A stretch of DNA of 64,000 nucleotides. It comes from Candidatus Fluviicola riflensis. GTDB taxonomy: Bacteria; Bacteroidota; Bacteroidia; Flavobacteriales_D; Crocinitomicaceae. The notes under the pieces were generated by a model. The model had not been told where the DNA came from. It ran no database searches and saw nothing but the letters and a program-made list of their open reading frames with translations. Location of the stretch: NCBI GenBank assembly GCA_002243285.1, contig CP022585.1, positions 1,086,001 through 1,150,000 of the forward strand, written 5' to 3'. Position numbers and translations under genes: made by a program. Numbering within the stretch: the first letter of the stretch is position 1; the number at the start of each line of letters is the position of its first letter. This document shows positions 8,858 through 18,167 of the stretch, one piece after another.

Positions 8858-9502
8858 CTAATTAGCAGACCAGGTACCAGGGGAATTTCTCCATTTTTTC
8901 AACGATTGTACATCGGCCTCGTTGATGTACTCCAATTTTACCGCCTGATCAATCAAATGATCATAATCTGTTAAGGTAACAAATGGACAATCAGCTGCTT
9001 TGAAATTTTCAATAGCAATATCGAATCCGTAAGTAAAGATGGCGATCAATCCTTTCACATCACATCCTGCTTCGCGTAGTGCTTCAACAGCAACCAAACT
9101 GCTTCCGCCGGTAGAAATAAGATCTTCAATCACGATCACTTTTTGTCCTTTTTCGAAATGGCCTTCAATCTGGTTACCCATACCGTGGCCTTTCGCTGAG
9201 CTGCGTACATAGATAAACGGAATCCCAAGCTCCTGGGCAACGAGAGCTCCCTGAGCGATACCGCCAGTTGCAACGCCGGCAATAACATCGGGTTTGCCGA
9301 ATTTTTCCAAAATAGCTTCGGCATAGCCTTGGCGGATGTGTGTGCGGATGGCAGGAAACGAAAGCGTTTTACGATTGTCGCAATAAATTGGAGAAGACCA
9401 GCCCGATGCCCATGTAAACGGCTGAGCAGGCTGTAACTTAACTGCTTTTATCTGGAGCAAAAATTCTGCTACCTTTAACGCTCTGTCCTTATTTAAAATC
9501 AT
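8858..9502 (-). CDS. pyrE: Orotate phosphoribosyltransferase
   Basis: 214 residues, the usual length. It joins orotate and PRPP to orotidine 5'-monophosphate in de novo pyrimidine synthesis. The PRPP-binding motif VIVIEDLISTGGS is at residues 122-134, and the flexible loop with RSSAKGHGMGN (100-110) carries the catalytic lysine region. Its ATG is only 8 bp from the ATG of the divergent Nudix gene, so its promoter must lie inside that gene; an exact TAnnTTTG element is present at 9508-9515. The SRPBCC gene follows after 6 bp. Confidence 0.95.
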   Translation of the reverse strand: MILNKDRALKVAEFLLQIKAVKLQPAQPFTWASGWSSPIYCDNRKTLSFPAIRTHIRQGYAEAILEKFGKPDVIAGVATGGIAQGALVAQELGIPFIYVRSSAKGHGMGNQIEGHFEKGQKVIVIEDLISTGGSSLVAVEALREAGCDVKGLIAIFTYGFDIAIENFKAADCPFVTLTDYDHLIDQAVKLEYINEADVQSLKKWRNSPGTWSAN

Positions 9503-9507
9503 GGCGA

Positions 9508-9515
9508 CAAATGTA
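9508..9515 (-). promoter_or_regulatory. Candidate -7 element for pyrE (near-leaderless)
   Basis: On the minus strand TACATTTG matches TAnnTTTG exactly, ending 5 bases before the pyrE ATG at 9502. A CTTG lies 18 bases upstream in the -33 position. If used, transcription would start at or next to the start codon. It overlaps the first two codons of the Nudix gene. Confidence 0.4.
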
Positions 9516-10119
9516 CAAAGTTTTTATAGATAACAAGGTCATCATTTTTACGAATGAATGGAAAAAATCCTTGAAAACACAGGATTTTGTGTTATTTAAC
9601 ACTCTTTCACAGAGTGAATTTGACTTCGTAAAATGCAGGGATGAATTACCAATCGGTTGCTGGATGATCGTGCTCACCAATAACCCGGAACAAGCAATCA
9701 AACAGGTGTTTGCCAACTATGATTTTGTAGAAGCTGCAGGAGGTATAGTTAAACGAAAAAATAAGTATTTGTTTATTGAGCGCCATGGTTTGTGGGATAT
9801 TCCGAAAGGAAAGATGGAAAAAGGTGAAAAACCCGAGGTGACCGCCGTTCGTGAAATCGAAGAAGAATGTGGCATTCAATCGCCTAAAGTTCGAAAACTG
9901 ATCGGAATTACGTTTCATACTTATGACTATAAAGGTAAGCCAACGTTAAAGAAAAACTGGTGGTATGCGTTGGATTATGACGGCCCGAAAGCCACCGATC
10001 CTCAGTCGGAAGAAGCCATTACAAAAGCTGTTTGGCTGTCGAAAAAAGAATGGGAAATCGTGCGCGAAAATACCTATGATTCCATTCGTGAAGTGCTTGA
10101 TATGACAGGGAAGAGTTGA
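9511..10119 (+). CDS. Nudix hydrolase
   Basis: 202 residues. A Nudix box runs from G100 to I122 (GKMEKGE...REIEEECGI), which supplies the divalent-metal site for cleaving nucleoside diphosphate derivatives. About 75 residues precede the Nudix domain and begin MYKVFIDNKVIIFT; I recall this N-terminal extension from Bacteroidota relatives, which supports the start even though it is only 8 bp from the pyrE start. The substrate is not predictable. Divergent pairing with pyrE is suggestive of nucleotide metabolism but does not prove it. Confidence 0.88.
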   Translation: MYKVFIDNKVIIFTNEWKKSLKTQDFVLFNTLSQSEFDFVKCRDELPIGCWMIVLTNNPEQAIKQVFANYDFVEAAGGIVKRKNKYLFIERHGLWDIPKGKMEKGEKPEVTAVREIEEECGIQSPKVRKLIGITFHTYDYKGKPTLKKNWWYALDYDGPKATDPQSEEAITKAVWLSKKEWEIVRENTYDSIREVLDMTGKS

Positions 10120-10217
10120 TTGTTCTTTAACAATACGTAGAATCAGCACTTAATTTTTTGTTAACGAGCAACCATTTACCAAAAGAGTTCGTATTCTTGT
10201 ATATAAAAACTGTAAAC

Positions 10218-10727
10218 ATGAAAATTATTGTAACAATAGGTGTTTGTTTGTTCACGTTGGGAGCATTCGCACAACAAGAAGCAAAACCGGCAACTCCTCC
10301 TGCAACACCACCGGCTGTCGCTCCTGCAAAGAAAGCTCCTAAGCCAACCAAACCGGCTGTGGAATTCAAAACAATGACGATTGAACGTGCCGATATTCCT
10401 TACGATTCCCAGGAACAATTCGTTTTCGAATTCAAAAACAACGGTTCAACACCGGTTATCATTACCAACGTTCAAACAAGTTGCGGTTGCACGAAAGCTG
10501 AGCAGCCAACTGAACCGGTAGCGAAGAAAAAAACAGGTAAAATTGCTGTGAAATACGATACAAAACGTGTTGGTAACTTCACCAAAACAATTACTGTCAC
10601 AACAAATGTTTCTACTGAGCCAATCATCTTAACGATCAAAGGAAATGTATTGGCAGCTGACCCGAATGCAACTCCTCCAACAGGGACTCCTGCAAAAACA
10701 GAAGGACACGAAGGACACAATCACTAA
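10218..10727 (+). CDS. Secreted DUF1573 domain protein
   Basis: 169 residues from the ATG at 10218, which gives a clean signal peptide (MKIIVTIG... ending GAFAQ); an in-frame ATG 60 bp upstream would spoil it. A Pro/Ala/Lys-rich spacer follows (about 20-55), then the DUF1573 Ig-like fold with the marker NVQTSCGCTKAEQ and YDTKRVGNFTKTITV. The tail ends in a His-rich EGHEGHNH, which might bind metal. The family is abundant in the Bacteroidota periplasm and outer membrane with no settled function. A strong terminator follows. Confidence 0.87.
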   Translation: MKIIVTIGVCLFTLGAFAQQEAKPATPPATPPAVAPAKKAPKPTKPAVEFKTMTIERADIPYDSQEQFVFEFKNNGSTPVIITNVQTSCGCTKAEQPTEPVAKKKTGKIAVKYDTKRVGNFTKTITVTTNVSTEPIILTIKGNVLAADPNATPPTGTPAKTEGHEGHNH

Positions 10728-10745
10728 GAAATAATTATAGTACAG

Positions 10746-10774
10746 AAAAAGGCGATCCGTGGATCGCCTTTTTT
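10746..10774 (+). terminator. Rho-independent terminator
   Basis: Perfect 13-bp stem AAAAAGGCGATCC / GGATCGCCTTTTT with a 2-base loop (GT) and a T tract, 18 bp after the DUF1573 stop codon. A-rich on the left arm, so it may also act leftward. Confidence 0.9.
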
Positions 10775-10804
10775 GTTTTTCCGTAATTCACATCGCGGAT
10801 ATCT

Positions 10805-10914
10805 TTCTCCCACATATGCACAGATTTTTGCTCGGCTAACGCACTCGCTCAAATATTGAAAACACAACAATGCGCTGCCGTTAGGAGCGCAAAAATCTAT
10901 GCATCTGTGGGAAA
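10805..10914. repeat. Dispersed palindromic element, family A copy 1
   Basis: Long imperfect inverted repeat: CTCCCACATATGCACAGATT... on the left pairs with ...AATCTATGCATCTGTGGGA on the right. Inner boxes CGGCTAACGCACTCG (left) and GCCGTTAGGAGCGC (right) also pair. The same plan occurs at 57223-57364 and 59975-60089. No coding potential. Confidence 0.75.
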
Positions 10915-10959
10915 TATAATGTTCCATCGACTAGTCGATGGAACACATCAAGTTTGAAC

Positions 10960-11412
10960 TTAGTCAATAATTGTGATCGACTCGATACGATCTCCCTGGC
11001 TAATCTGATCAATAATATCCGCACCTTCAATTACTTTTCCGAAGCAGGTATGATTTCTGTCTAAATGCGCGGTATTTGTACGACTGTGACAAACGAAAAA
11101 CTGTGAACCACCGGTGTTTCTTCCCGCGTGAGCCATAGACAATACACCACGGTCATGGTATTGGTTTTCGCCGGTTAATTCACAATCGATTTTGTAACCA
11201 GGTCCGCCGGTTCCAGGCATTCCTGTTGCTCCTTCACGTGAATTCGGACAACCTCCCTGGATCACAAAATCAGGCAAAACGCGGTGAAACGTCAATCCGT
11301 CATAATATCCTTCTTTCGATAATTTCACGAAGTTGTCTACCGTTTTCGGTGCATCTGCTTCGTAAAACATCACTTTCATATCGCCTTTGGCGGTTTTAAT
11401 AATGGCTTCCAT
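10960..11412 (-). CDS. Peptidyl-prolyl cis-trans isomerase, cyclophilin type
   Basis: 150 residues from the ATG at 11412; the longer upstream frame to 11526 adds residues unlike the family. Catalyses proline isomerisation during protein folding. Cyclophilin motifs are present: TVDNFVKLSKEGYYDGLTFHRVLPDFVIQGG (with the catalytic Arg in FHRV), GVLSMAHAGRNTGGSQFFV and LDRNHTCFGKV. There is no signal peptide, so it is cytoplasmic. It lies convergent with the DUF1573 gene, separated by a terminator and a family A repeat. Confidence 0.94.
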   Translation of the reverse strand: MEAIIKTAKGDMKVMFYEADAPKTVDNFVKLSKEGYYDGLTFHRVLPDFVIQGGCPNSREGATGMPGTGGPGYKIDCELTGENQYHDRGVLSMAHAGRNTGGSQFFVCHSRTNTAHLDRNHTCFGKVIEGADIIDQISQGDRIESITIID

Positions 11413-11825
11413 GTTTAAAAATTTTAGGCAAAAGTATCTAAAATCAAGCGGATCCGGACGAAGAAGATTTACAAAAAACCACAAGGACACAAAGTTTTTC
11501 TTGAAGGATAAGCGTGTTAAGGGCACAAAGGGGAAACTCTTTCTTTTTCCGATTCTTTCCTAAAGAGCATCGAGGTGCTCTACCTAAATCCCTTTGTGAT
11601 CTTTGTAACACGCCAAACATATCCTCTTTCTTTGCTCCTTCGCTGAAGCTTGTGCCATCGCTAAAGCTATTGGCGACACGCGATCGGCGTAAGCGTTGTG
11701 ATTTTGTGGTGAAAATACCACGAGATTTTACTTACCTAACTTTGAATTCCTAAAGAGCTCCACACCCAAAAACCTTTGCCACTTTCTGTGGAAACCGTAT
11801 CGCGAATGATGCTTACTTTTGTAAC
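11413..11825. repeat. Gene-free 413 bp with family B dispersed repeat (about 11478-11715)
   Basis: The left part has ACCACAAGGACACAAAG... and AGCGTGTTAAGGGCACAAAGG. The right part has CCTTTGTGATCTTTG followed by the module TTCGCTGAAGCTTGTGCCATCGC...GGCGTAAGCGTTGTG and TGGTGAAAAT. The two ends are inversely related (CACAAAGG / CCTTTGTG). The same material is found at 17831-18146 and, in opposite orientation, at 62617-62940. The remaining sequence up to the bshC start holds no recognisable gene. Confidence 0.7.
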
Positions 11826-13412
11826 ATGACAACAACAATTTCAAGAAAGGCACTATCATCATTTTCCACATTTTCGAGCGCCTTCGGACAAGACCAAACA
11901 TCCTTCAGCGCATTCATTCAACAACCTTTCGATTCCGTTGAAGATCTGACAGCGCAAGCCAAACGCAAACATCCGGTTTATTCATCCGCATCGAGAAAAA
12001 TAGTAACGGACACGATTGCACGACAACTCGAACATCAACTTTCGGTATCACAACTCAGCAACCTCGATTTACTTCGGGAGGAAACGACCATGACAATTAC
12101 CACCGGACACCAATTAACCTTGTTTGGTGGGCCGCTTTTCCTGCTTTACAAAGTACTGCATGTAGTAAAACTGGCGCGGTCGTTCAATGAATCTCAAACT
12201 GAATTCAAAGCCGTTCCCGTATTCTGGCTGGCCAGCGAAGATCATGATTTCGAAGAAATTCAATCAGCTCAGCTGTTCAACAAAAACCTGAGGTGGGAAA
12301 GCGAACAAAAAGGCCCTGTAGGACGCTTCCATATGGAAAACTACGATCTTGTTTTAGATGAATTGAAAGCTTTTTTCACAACCAAAGAAGCTTGTGAATT
12401 GCTGGAACTGGTGAAAGATCTTCCGGATACCAATTATGCAATACATTACCAGCAACTGATGAACCGGCTTTTTGCCGATTTCGGGGTTTTGGTGCTTCAA
12501 CCGGATGATCACGCATTAAAGCAATTATTTATACCTGTTCTGCAACGGGAAATCACAGAAAAACCTTCATTCAAAGCCGTTCAGGTAACGAATGAACAAT
12601 TGCAAAAAGCAGGCTGGTCACCGCAAGCACAGGCCAGAGCGTGTAATCTTTTTTTGCTCGATGCAACCGGAAGACATCGCATTGATCCTTCTGCAAACGG
12701 ATTTACGATTGATGGAAAAGCCTATTCGAAAGAAGAATTGCTGCAATTGACAGAACAACAACCCGAATTATTTTCGCCCAATGTGATCTTGCGGCCGGTG
12801 TACCAGGAAACCATTCTTCCCAACCTCGCTTACATTGGCGGTGGCGGCGAAATGGCTTACTGGATTCAGCTAAAAGGCGTATTCGAAGCGCATGACGTAC
12901 TTTTTCCATTGATCCAGCAACGGAATTCTTTGCTTTTGGTTGATGGTGCAACCGCAAAACGCATCGAAAAAACCGGCTGGGAATTATCCCGCTTTTTTGA
13001 ACCGAAAGAACAGCTGCGCAAAGCTTATTTGCTGGAACACGATGCCGATCAGTTGAATATGGAAGCCATTCAGGCGCAATTTCAAAGCCTGCGTTTGTCA
13101 ATGATTACCAAAGCCAAAGAAATTGACGCAAGCCTCGAATCGTTTGCCGAGGCCGAAACCGTGCGGATGTCAAAACAATTGGAGGTATACGAACAACGCC
13201 TTCTGAAACAGGTCAAACAACAGCATGAACAGGCATTGAAAGCTATTGATGGCGTTTGTGATCGTTTTCTTCCGGGGAATGTGTTGCAGGAACGGGCACT
13301 GCATTGGCTGAATTTTGCTCCTTCAGGTGATTATTCAAGTCTACTGACGGCGATTGAAGCAGTAATTGATCCGTTTCAAAGTGATCTAATTGTGGTAGAA
13401 TTGAAAAATTAA
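11826..13412 (+). CDS. bshC: Bacillithiol biosynthesis cysteine-adding enzyme BshC
   Basis: 528 residues, close to the usual length of about 540. BshC adds cysteine to glucosaminyl-malate, the last step of bacillithiol synthesis. The family signature TTGHQLTLFGGPLFLLYKVLHVV is at about residues 92-115 and VFWLASEDHDFEEIQSAQLF follows; NLAYIGGGGEMAYW is in the second half, and a long coiled-coil segment lies near residues 420-490. bshA and bshB are not in this window. It is followed after 42 bp by the TonB-dependent receptor on the same strand. Confidence 0.94.
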   Translation: MTTTISRKALSSFSTFSSAFGQDQTSFSAFIQQPFDSVEDLTAQAKRKHPVYSSASRKIVTDTIARQLEHQLSVSQLSNLDLLREETTMTITTGHQLTLFGGPLFLLYKVLHVVKLARSFNESQTEFKAVPVFWLASEDHDFEEIQSAQLFNKNLRWESEQKGPVGRFHMENYDLVLDELKAFFTTKEACELLELVKDLPDTNYAIHYQQLMNRLFADFGVLVLQPDDHALKQLFIPVLQREITEKPSFKAVQVTNEQLQKAGWSPQAQARACNLFLLDATGRHRIDPSANGFTIDGKAYSKEELLQLTEQQPELFSPNVILRPVYQETILPNLAYIGGGGEMAYWIQLKGVFEAHDVLFPLIQQRNSLLLVDGATAKRIEKTGWELSRFFEPKEQLRKAYLLEHDADQLNMEAIQAQFQSLRLSMITKAKEIDASLESFAEAETVRMSKQLEVYEQRLLKQVKQQHEQALKAIDGVCDRFLPGNVLQERALHWLNFAPSGDYSSLLTAIEAVIDPFQSDLIVVELKN

Positions 13413-13454
13413 GCAGCATTTACACTATTTTCACCGCTCATACGTTTCAGCTAC

Positions 13455-16067
13455 ATGACATTTTTGCGTTATCGGATTTTTATTGTACTCATAACTGCCT
13501 GCTTTTCGAGCGTTTTCGCGCAAGTAAAGGTAAAAGGTAAATGTGTCGATAAAAAAGGGAATCCACTGGAACTAACTACCGTGAGGGCCGATCAAAACGA
13601 AATGCCTTATTTGACACGGACCGATTTCGACGGAAATTTTGCCCTTGAAATTCCAGCCGGTAAAACGCGTTTTCTCTTTCAATACGATAATACCAACAAG
13701 GTTGAAATGGAATTAATGATTCCTGACGTGGATAGCTTTGTACTGGAAACGATTCGCTTTAATTTCGAAAACCTCGACATCGTCAATATCAACCGGGATC
13801 GCGACATTGTTAATGGTGTTCCATCATTGCCACCGTATGATTATCAGCGCAATCCGTTGAGTTCGGTTGAAAAATACATCACTTATACAACTGCCGCAAC
13901 ATCAAGCAATGAGCTCACAAATAATTACAATGTACGCGGTGGAAATTACGATGAAAACCTTGTTTATGTTAATGGATTTTTGATCAATCGTCCATTCCTG
14001 ACGCGTTCCGGGCAGCAGGAAGGAATGAGTTTTATCAATACCGCTTTGGTGAAAGATGTGCGTTTCAGTGCCGGTGGTTTCCAGGCTGTTTACGGGGATA
14101 AATTGAGTTCCGTACTCGACATTGAATACAAAAAGCCGGATAGCTTGCACGCTTCCGTTATGGCTTCATTACTTGGCGTGGAAGGACACATGGAACAGGG
14201 AATCGGTTCTCGTTTTCGCTATTTGGTTGGCGGACGTTACCGTTCCAATGGCTACTTACTCAATTCGTTGCCGACAAAAGGAAATTACAATCCGGTGTTT
14301 TGGGACGGACAATTTGTGACCGAATTCGATCTTAACGAAAAATGGCAATGGACCGTTCTCGGGCATATATCTTCGAACAATTACCAGTTTTCTCCGGTAT
14401 CTCAGCAAACCGATTTCGGAACAGCAAACGAAGCTTATTCGTTTAATATTTACTTCGATGGACAGGAAGACACGCGCTTTTTGACTATGACCGGCGGAAC
14501 GGCGTTTAAGTACACCGGGAAAAAACTCCAGGCGAACACTTATTTAACAGCATTCAGAAGTAACGAACGCGAGTATTTCGATATTCAGGGCCAATACTAC
14601 ATCAACGAATTGGAAACCGATCCGTCGAAAGAAGAATACGGCGATTCGATTGCGGTATTGGGAGTGGGAACCTTTATGAATCATGCCCGCAACCGCCTCA
14701 CAGCTTCTATTTTGAGTGCTTATCACGATGCGACGTATTCGTTTAATGAAAACAGCGCGTTTCGCTATGGTTTCGGGATTCAACACGATGATTTTTCAGA
14801 TGTTCTGAGCGAATGGCGTATGATCGATTCGGCCGGATATTCGGTTCCGCAAAATACGGCGGGTGTTGATTTGTTTGAAGTGATCAAAGGCAGGTTAAAA
14901 CTCCAAAACGACCGCGTTCATGCGTATGTTCAGCAAAACCAGCAATGGTCAGGCAAAAAGAAAGACCGGTTTGTTTCTAAAGTTGTTAAAATCAAAAATG
15001 ATTCAACCGGATTGAAAGTGTTCAGAACTTTTTCCGACACGATGAAAGGCGGTACCGCAAAATGGGAACTGGATGCCGGTGTTCGGGCGTTGTATACTTC
15101 CTTTAATACTGATTTTATGGTGACACCGCGTGTGAGCATCAGTTTCATTCCGGTGAAATACGTGTTCCACAAAGATCACTTTGAACGTCGTTCCATGAAA
15201 TTCCGTTTCGCAGCCGGAGCTTATTACCAGCCACCGTTTTACCGTGAATTCAGAACATTTACCGGAGGCTTGAATCCGAACGTAGTTGCCCAAAAATCAT
15301 TACACTTTGTATTGGGTGGCGACTACAATTTCTACATGTGGGGCCGCGAAAAACCGTTCAAAGTATCCGCCGAAACGTATTACAAATACCTGTGGGATAT
15401 CAATCCATATGAGATTGAGAATGTGCGCACGCGTTATTATGCCGACAACATTGCCAAAGGTTATGCAGTGGGATTTGATGCCAATATGCACGGTGAATTT
15501 GTAAAAGGATTGGAATCGTTTTTTAAGATCGGTGTTTTGTCGACCAAGGAAGATGTTGAAAACGATTCATACTGGAATTTCTACAACGCAGCCGGAGAGC
15601 GTATTACCAGCATCAGTGAAGACCAGGAACCTGTTGATTCAGTTGAAGTATTTCCAGGCTACATTCGCCGTCCTTCTGATCAGCGGTTGAATATGGGGAT
15701 TTTGTTCCAGGACCACATGCCAGGACTGGAGCGTTTCATGGTGCAAATGGGCTTGAATTTCGGTTCGCGTTTACCTTACGGTCCGCCGGATTTCACGCGC
15801 TACAAAGATACCTTGAGTATGAAATCGTATTTCCGCGTTGATATCGGTTTGTCGTTTGATTTGTTGAAAAAAGACCGCAGCAAGATCCAGGATAAATGGT
15901 ATGGTAAATTCAGCGATGCGTTGGTTTCGTTTGAAGTGTTTAATCTCTTAGGGATCAACAACGTGCTTTCAAAACAATGGATCCAGGACGTCAGCGGTGG
16001 TTATTATGCCATTCCGAATTACCTGACACAGCGAAGGTTTAATCTGAAGATTATAGTGAGAATTTAG
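13455..16067 (+). CDS. TonB-dependent receptor with carboxypeptidase-like N-terminal domain
   Basis: 870 residues. A signal peptide (1-22, ending SSVFA) is followed by a carboxypeptidase-regulatory-like beta domain (about 23-105; VKGKCVDKKGNPLELTTV), a plug domain (about 135-230; NNYNVRGGNYDENLVYVNGF and SAGGFQAVYGDKLSSVLDI) and a 22-strand-type barrel to the C-terminus. The outer-membrane receptor would import a substrate with energy from TonB/ExbBD. There is no SusD partner next to it, so it is not an obvious polysaccharide-utilisation pair and the ligand is unknown. It lies 42 bp after bshC. Confidence 0.92.
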   Translation: MTFLRYRIFIVLITACFSSVFAQVKVKGKCVDKKGNPLELTTVRADQNEMPYLTRTDFDGNFALEIPAGKTRFLFQYDNTNKVEMELMIPDVDSFVLETIRFNFENLDIVNINRDRDIVNGVPSLPPYDYQRNPLSSVEKYITYTTAATSSNELTNNYNVRGGNYDENLVYVNGFLINRPFLTRSGQQEGMSFINTALVKDVRFSAGGFQAVYGDKLSSVLDIEYKKPDSLHASVMASLLGVEGHMEQGIGSRFRYLVGGRYRSNGYLLNSLPTKGNYNPVFWDGQFVTEFDLNEKWQWTVLGHISSNNYQFSPVSQQTDFGTANEAYSFNIYFDGQEDTRFLTMTGGTAFKYTGKKLQANTYLTAFRSNEREYFDIQGQYYINELETDPSKEEYGDSIAVLGVGTFMNHARNRLTASILSAYHDATYSFNENSAFRYGFGIQHDDFSDVLSEWRMIDSAGYSVPQNTAGVDLFEVIKGRLKLQNDRVHAYVQQNQQWSGKKKDRFVSKVVKIKNDSTGLKVFRTFSDTMKGGTAKWELDAGVRALYTSFNTDFMVTPRVSISFIPVKYVFHKDHFERRSMKFRFAAGAYYQPPFYREFRTFTGGLNPNVVAQKSLHFVLGGDYNFYMWGREKPFKVSAETYYKYLWDINPYEIENVRTRYYADNIAKGYAVGFDANMHGEFVKGLESFFKIGVLSTKEDVENDSYWNFYNAAGERITSISEDQEPVDSVEVFPGYIRRPSDQRLNMGILFQDHMPGLERFMVQMGLNFGSRLPYGPPDFTRYKDTLSMKSYFRVDIGLSFDLLKKDRSKIQDKWYGKFSDALVSFEVFNLLGINNVLSKQWIQDVSGGYYAIPNYLTQRRFNLKIIVRI

Positions 16068-16088
16068 CTTCGCGCGAAGCGCTCCGCA

Positions 16089-16215
16089 ATGTTGAATGCT
16101 TAATGTTGAATTTTTAATGGAGGTCTCCTAAAGGTTTTAAAGTTTACTCCTGTTCCGAAATTGAGACTCTTACCTAAAATCTAATTCAACATTAAAAATT
16201 AAGCATTAAAAATTA
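16089..16215. repeat. AT-rich inverted repeat (family C)
   Basis: TTGAATGCTTAATGTTGAATTT at the left matches the inverse AATTCAACATTAAAAATTAAGC at the right, with about 70 bp between. Same design as 8293-8440. It fills the gap between the convergent TonB receptor and M48 protease genes. Confidence 0.65.
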
Positions 16216-16222
16216 AGTGGAA

Positions 16223-17137
16223 TTACATTTGCTCTAAAACCGCGATCCGTTTTTCAATCGGAGGATGTGTAGCAAACAAACCGCTAAATCCGCTCAATGA
16301 TTTGTGTTCGATAAACATTTGTTTGACATCATCGCTTTTCACTTCTTCCACTTCTGAGTTCCCTGAAATTTTACGCAAGGCAGAAGCCATCGCTTTGGTG
16401 TTTCGGGTCATTTCTACTGCTCCGGCATCGGCGAGGTATTCGCGTTTGCGCGATAAAGCGAATTTGAAGAGAATCGATAATATAAATGCTACGACAGCGA
16501 TCGCGAGCGCAATCAACATGAGTTTGTCGTTGTCTTTGTCTTTTCGACGGCCACCACCATAAAGCAATGAACGAAACAGTATTTGTACGGTAAAGGACAA
16601 GATTCCTACAAACACGATACTGATGATCAACAAGCGTACATCCCTGTTGCGAATATGTGTGAGTTCGTGTGCGATAACAGCTTCCAGTTCCTGGTCATCA
16701 AGTGCTTCAATGATTCCTGAAGTGAGCGTTACTGCATACGATTTTTTATCGATCCCGCTGGCGAATGCATTCAACGCTGAAGAATCGATGATATACAGTT
16801 TCGGCATCGTCATACCGATTGTCATACACAGGTTTTCGGTGAGGTTATAAACACGCATGTTTTCTTTCCGGTCGAGCGTATGTGCCTGGGTTGCCAGGCG
16901 AATCATAGCCGTATTGCCGAAATATGCGATGAGAAACCAAATAAGCACGCCACCAATCACAAACGGAGTGGTTTTGAGAAACATCCAGTTTACGTGCTCA
17001 ATGTTCTCTTTACCACCGGCGGTGAAAAAGAAAAAAGCGTAAACCCCCGCTAAAATAAGCAGGGGAAAGCACGCTAAAATAACTGTAGAACGGGCATTAT
17101 TCCGGCGGATTTGCGCCTGGAGTCCGATATACGCCAT
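16223..17137 (-). CDS. M48 family membrane zinc metalloprotease (HtpX-like)
   Basis: 304 residues. The HExxH zinc motif is H157-E158-L-T-H161 (AHELTHIRNRD) with a downstream glutamate region REYLADAGAVEMTR typical of M48. Hydrophobic segments lie at about 18-38 and 55-75 before the active site and at about 172-195 and 208-230 after it, as in HtpX, a membrane protein quality-control protease. It follows lemA by 19 bp; a LemA-M48 pair is a recurrent arrangement across bacteria. Confidence 0.9.
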   Translation of the reverse strand: MAYIGLQAQIRRNNARSTVILACFPLLILAGVYAFFFFTAGGKENIEHVNWMFLKTTPFVIGGVLIWFLIAYFGNTAMIRLATQAHTLDRKENMRVYNLTENLCMTIGMTMPKLYIIDSSALNAFASGIDKKSYAVTLTSGIIEALDDQELEAVIAHELTHIRNRDVRLLIISIVFVGILSFTVQILFRSLLYGGGRRKDKDNDKLMLIALAIAVVAFILSILFKFALSRKREYLADAGAVEMTRNTKAMASALRKISGNSEVEEVKSDDVKQMFIEHKSLSGFSGLFATHPPIEKRIAVLEQM

Positions 17138-17156
17138 GCAGTATAAGGTTTTAGTC

Positions 17157-17723
17157 TTAGAATTTTACTTCGGGAGCTTTGTCAAGGGTTTGGCGTTGTT
17201 CCACACCCAAATCAAACATCGGTTCTGTTTTGTAACCTTTAAATCCGGCAATCATATTGCTTGGGAATTGCTCAATACCGTTGTTGTATTCTTTGGTAGC
17301 CGAGTTGAAAAAACGACGTACAGCTGCCAGTTTGTTTTCGATATCACCGATTTCTTCCTGAAGGTTCATGAAATTGGCGTTTGCTTTCAAATCCGGGTAC
17401 GCTTCAATTTGTATATTGAATCCGTTCATTGCAGCGCCCAAATTCGCTTCAGCAGCGATTTTCTCAGAAATGCTACTGGCTTGCATACAACGCGAACGAG
17501 CTTCGGTAACGCGGGTTAAAACGGAACTTTCATGGTCCATATAACCTTTTACCGCACCAAGCAATTGCGGAATCAAATCGTAACGTTGTTTCAACTGAAC
17601 ATCAATGTCAGCGAATGCGCTTTCACGGTTATTTTTCAATGAAACCAAGCGGTTGTTGATTGAGATCAGCCAAATAATCAAAATCAATAAAACACCACCG
17701 CCAATTAATAATCCAATCATCAT
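17157..17723 (-). CDS. lemA: LemA family protein
   Basis: 188 residues. One N-terminal hydrophobic segment (about 2-20) is followed by the long helical LemA fold, with NNRLVSLKNNRESAFADIDVQLKQRYDLIPQLL at about 26-57 and a conserved LQEEIGDIENKLAAVRRFFNSATKEYN block. Members are membrane-anchored with the helical part outside; their biochemical role is unsettled. The first two codons are both ATG. It leads the operon with the M48 protease. Confidence 0.93.
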   Translation of the reverse strand: MMIGLLIGGGVLLILIIWLISINNRLVSLKNNRESAFADIDVQLKQRYDLIPQLLGAVKGYMDHESSVLTRVTEARSRCMQASSISEKIAAEANLGAAMNGFNIQIEAYPDLKANANFMNLQEEIGDIENKLAAVRRFFNSATKEYNNGIEQFPSNMIAGFKGYKTEPMFDLGVEQRQTLDKAPEVKF

Positions 17724-18167
17724 TTTTTTCTAATTAAGTTTAGACTAAGTTACTCGTTTTTTGTTGGGTGCAATTAAATTTCATGAAAAAGTTGAAAAGT
17801 TGGGGAATCTTAACGAATGTCGGGAATAAATTCACCACAAAGCCACAAAGAACTTTTGAAGGATTGACGTGTTAAGTTCACAAAGGGATTTCATGTAAAC
17901 CACTTTTCGTGGTCTTAATATGCTTGGTTTTTCTTTGTGGTGAAGTTGAACTTCCACTTTTTGGCAAAGGCTCTTAAGTTCCACCGGAATCTCCTTTGTG
18001 TTCTGTTTAGCAGGTCAAACTTGTCCTTTGCTTTGCTCCTTCGCTAAAGCTTGTGCCATCGCTATGCGCCTATGCTGAAGCTATGGCGTAAGCATAAGCT
18101 ATTGGCGACATGCGATCGGCGAAAGCGTTGTGGCTTTTTGGTGAAAAAATCAGGTCAGGATTTTACC
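17724..18167. repeat. Gene-free 444 bp with family B dispersed repeat (about 17831-18146)
   Basis: Left end CACCACAAAGCCACAAAG then GACGTGTTAAGTTCACAAAGG; middle has a hairpin ACCACTTTTCGTGGT; right side has CCTTTGTGTTCTG and the module TTCGCTAAAGCTTGTGCCATCGC with extra internal units rich in CTATGC/GCATAAGC, ending GGTGAAAAA. It is the longest of the copies. I see no gene here. Confidence 0.7.
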
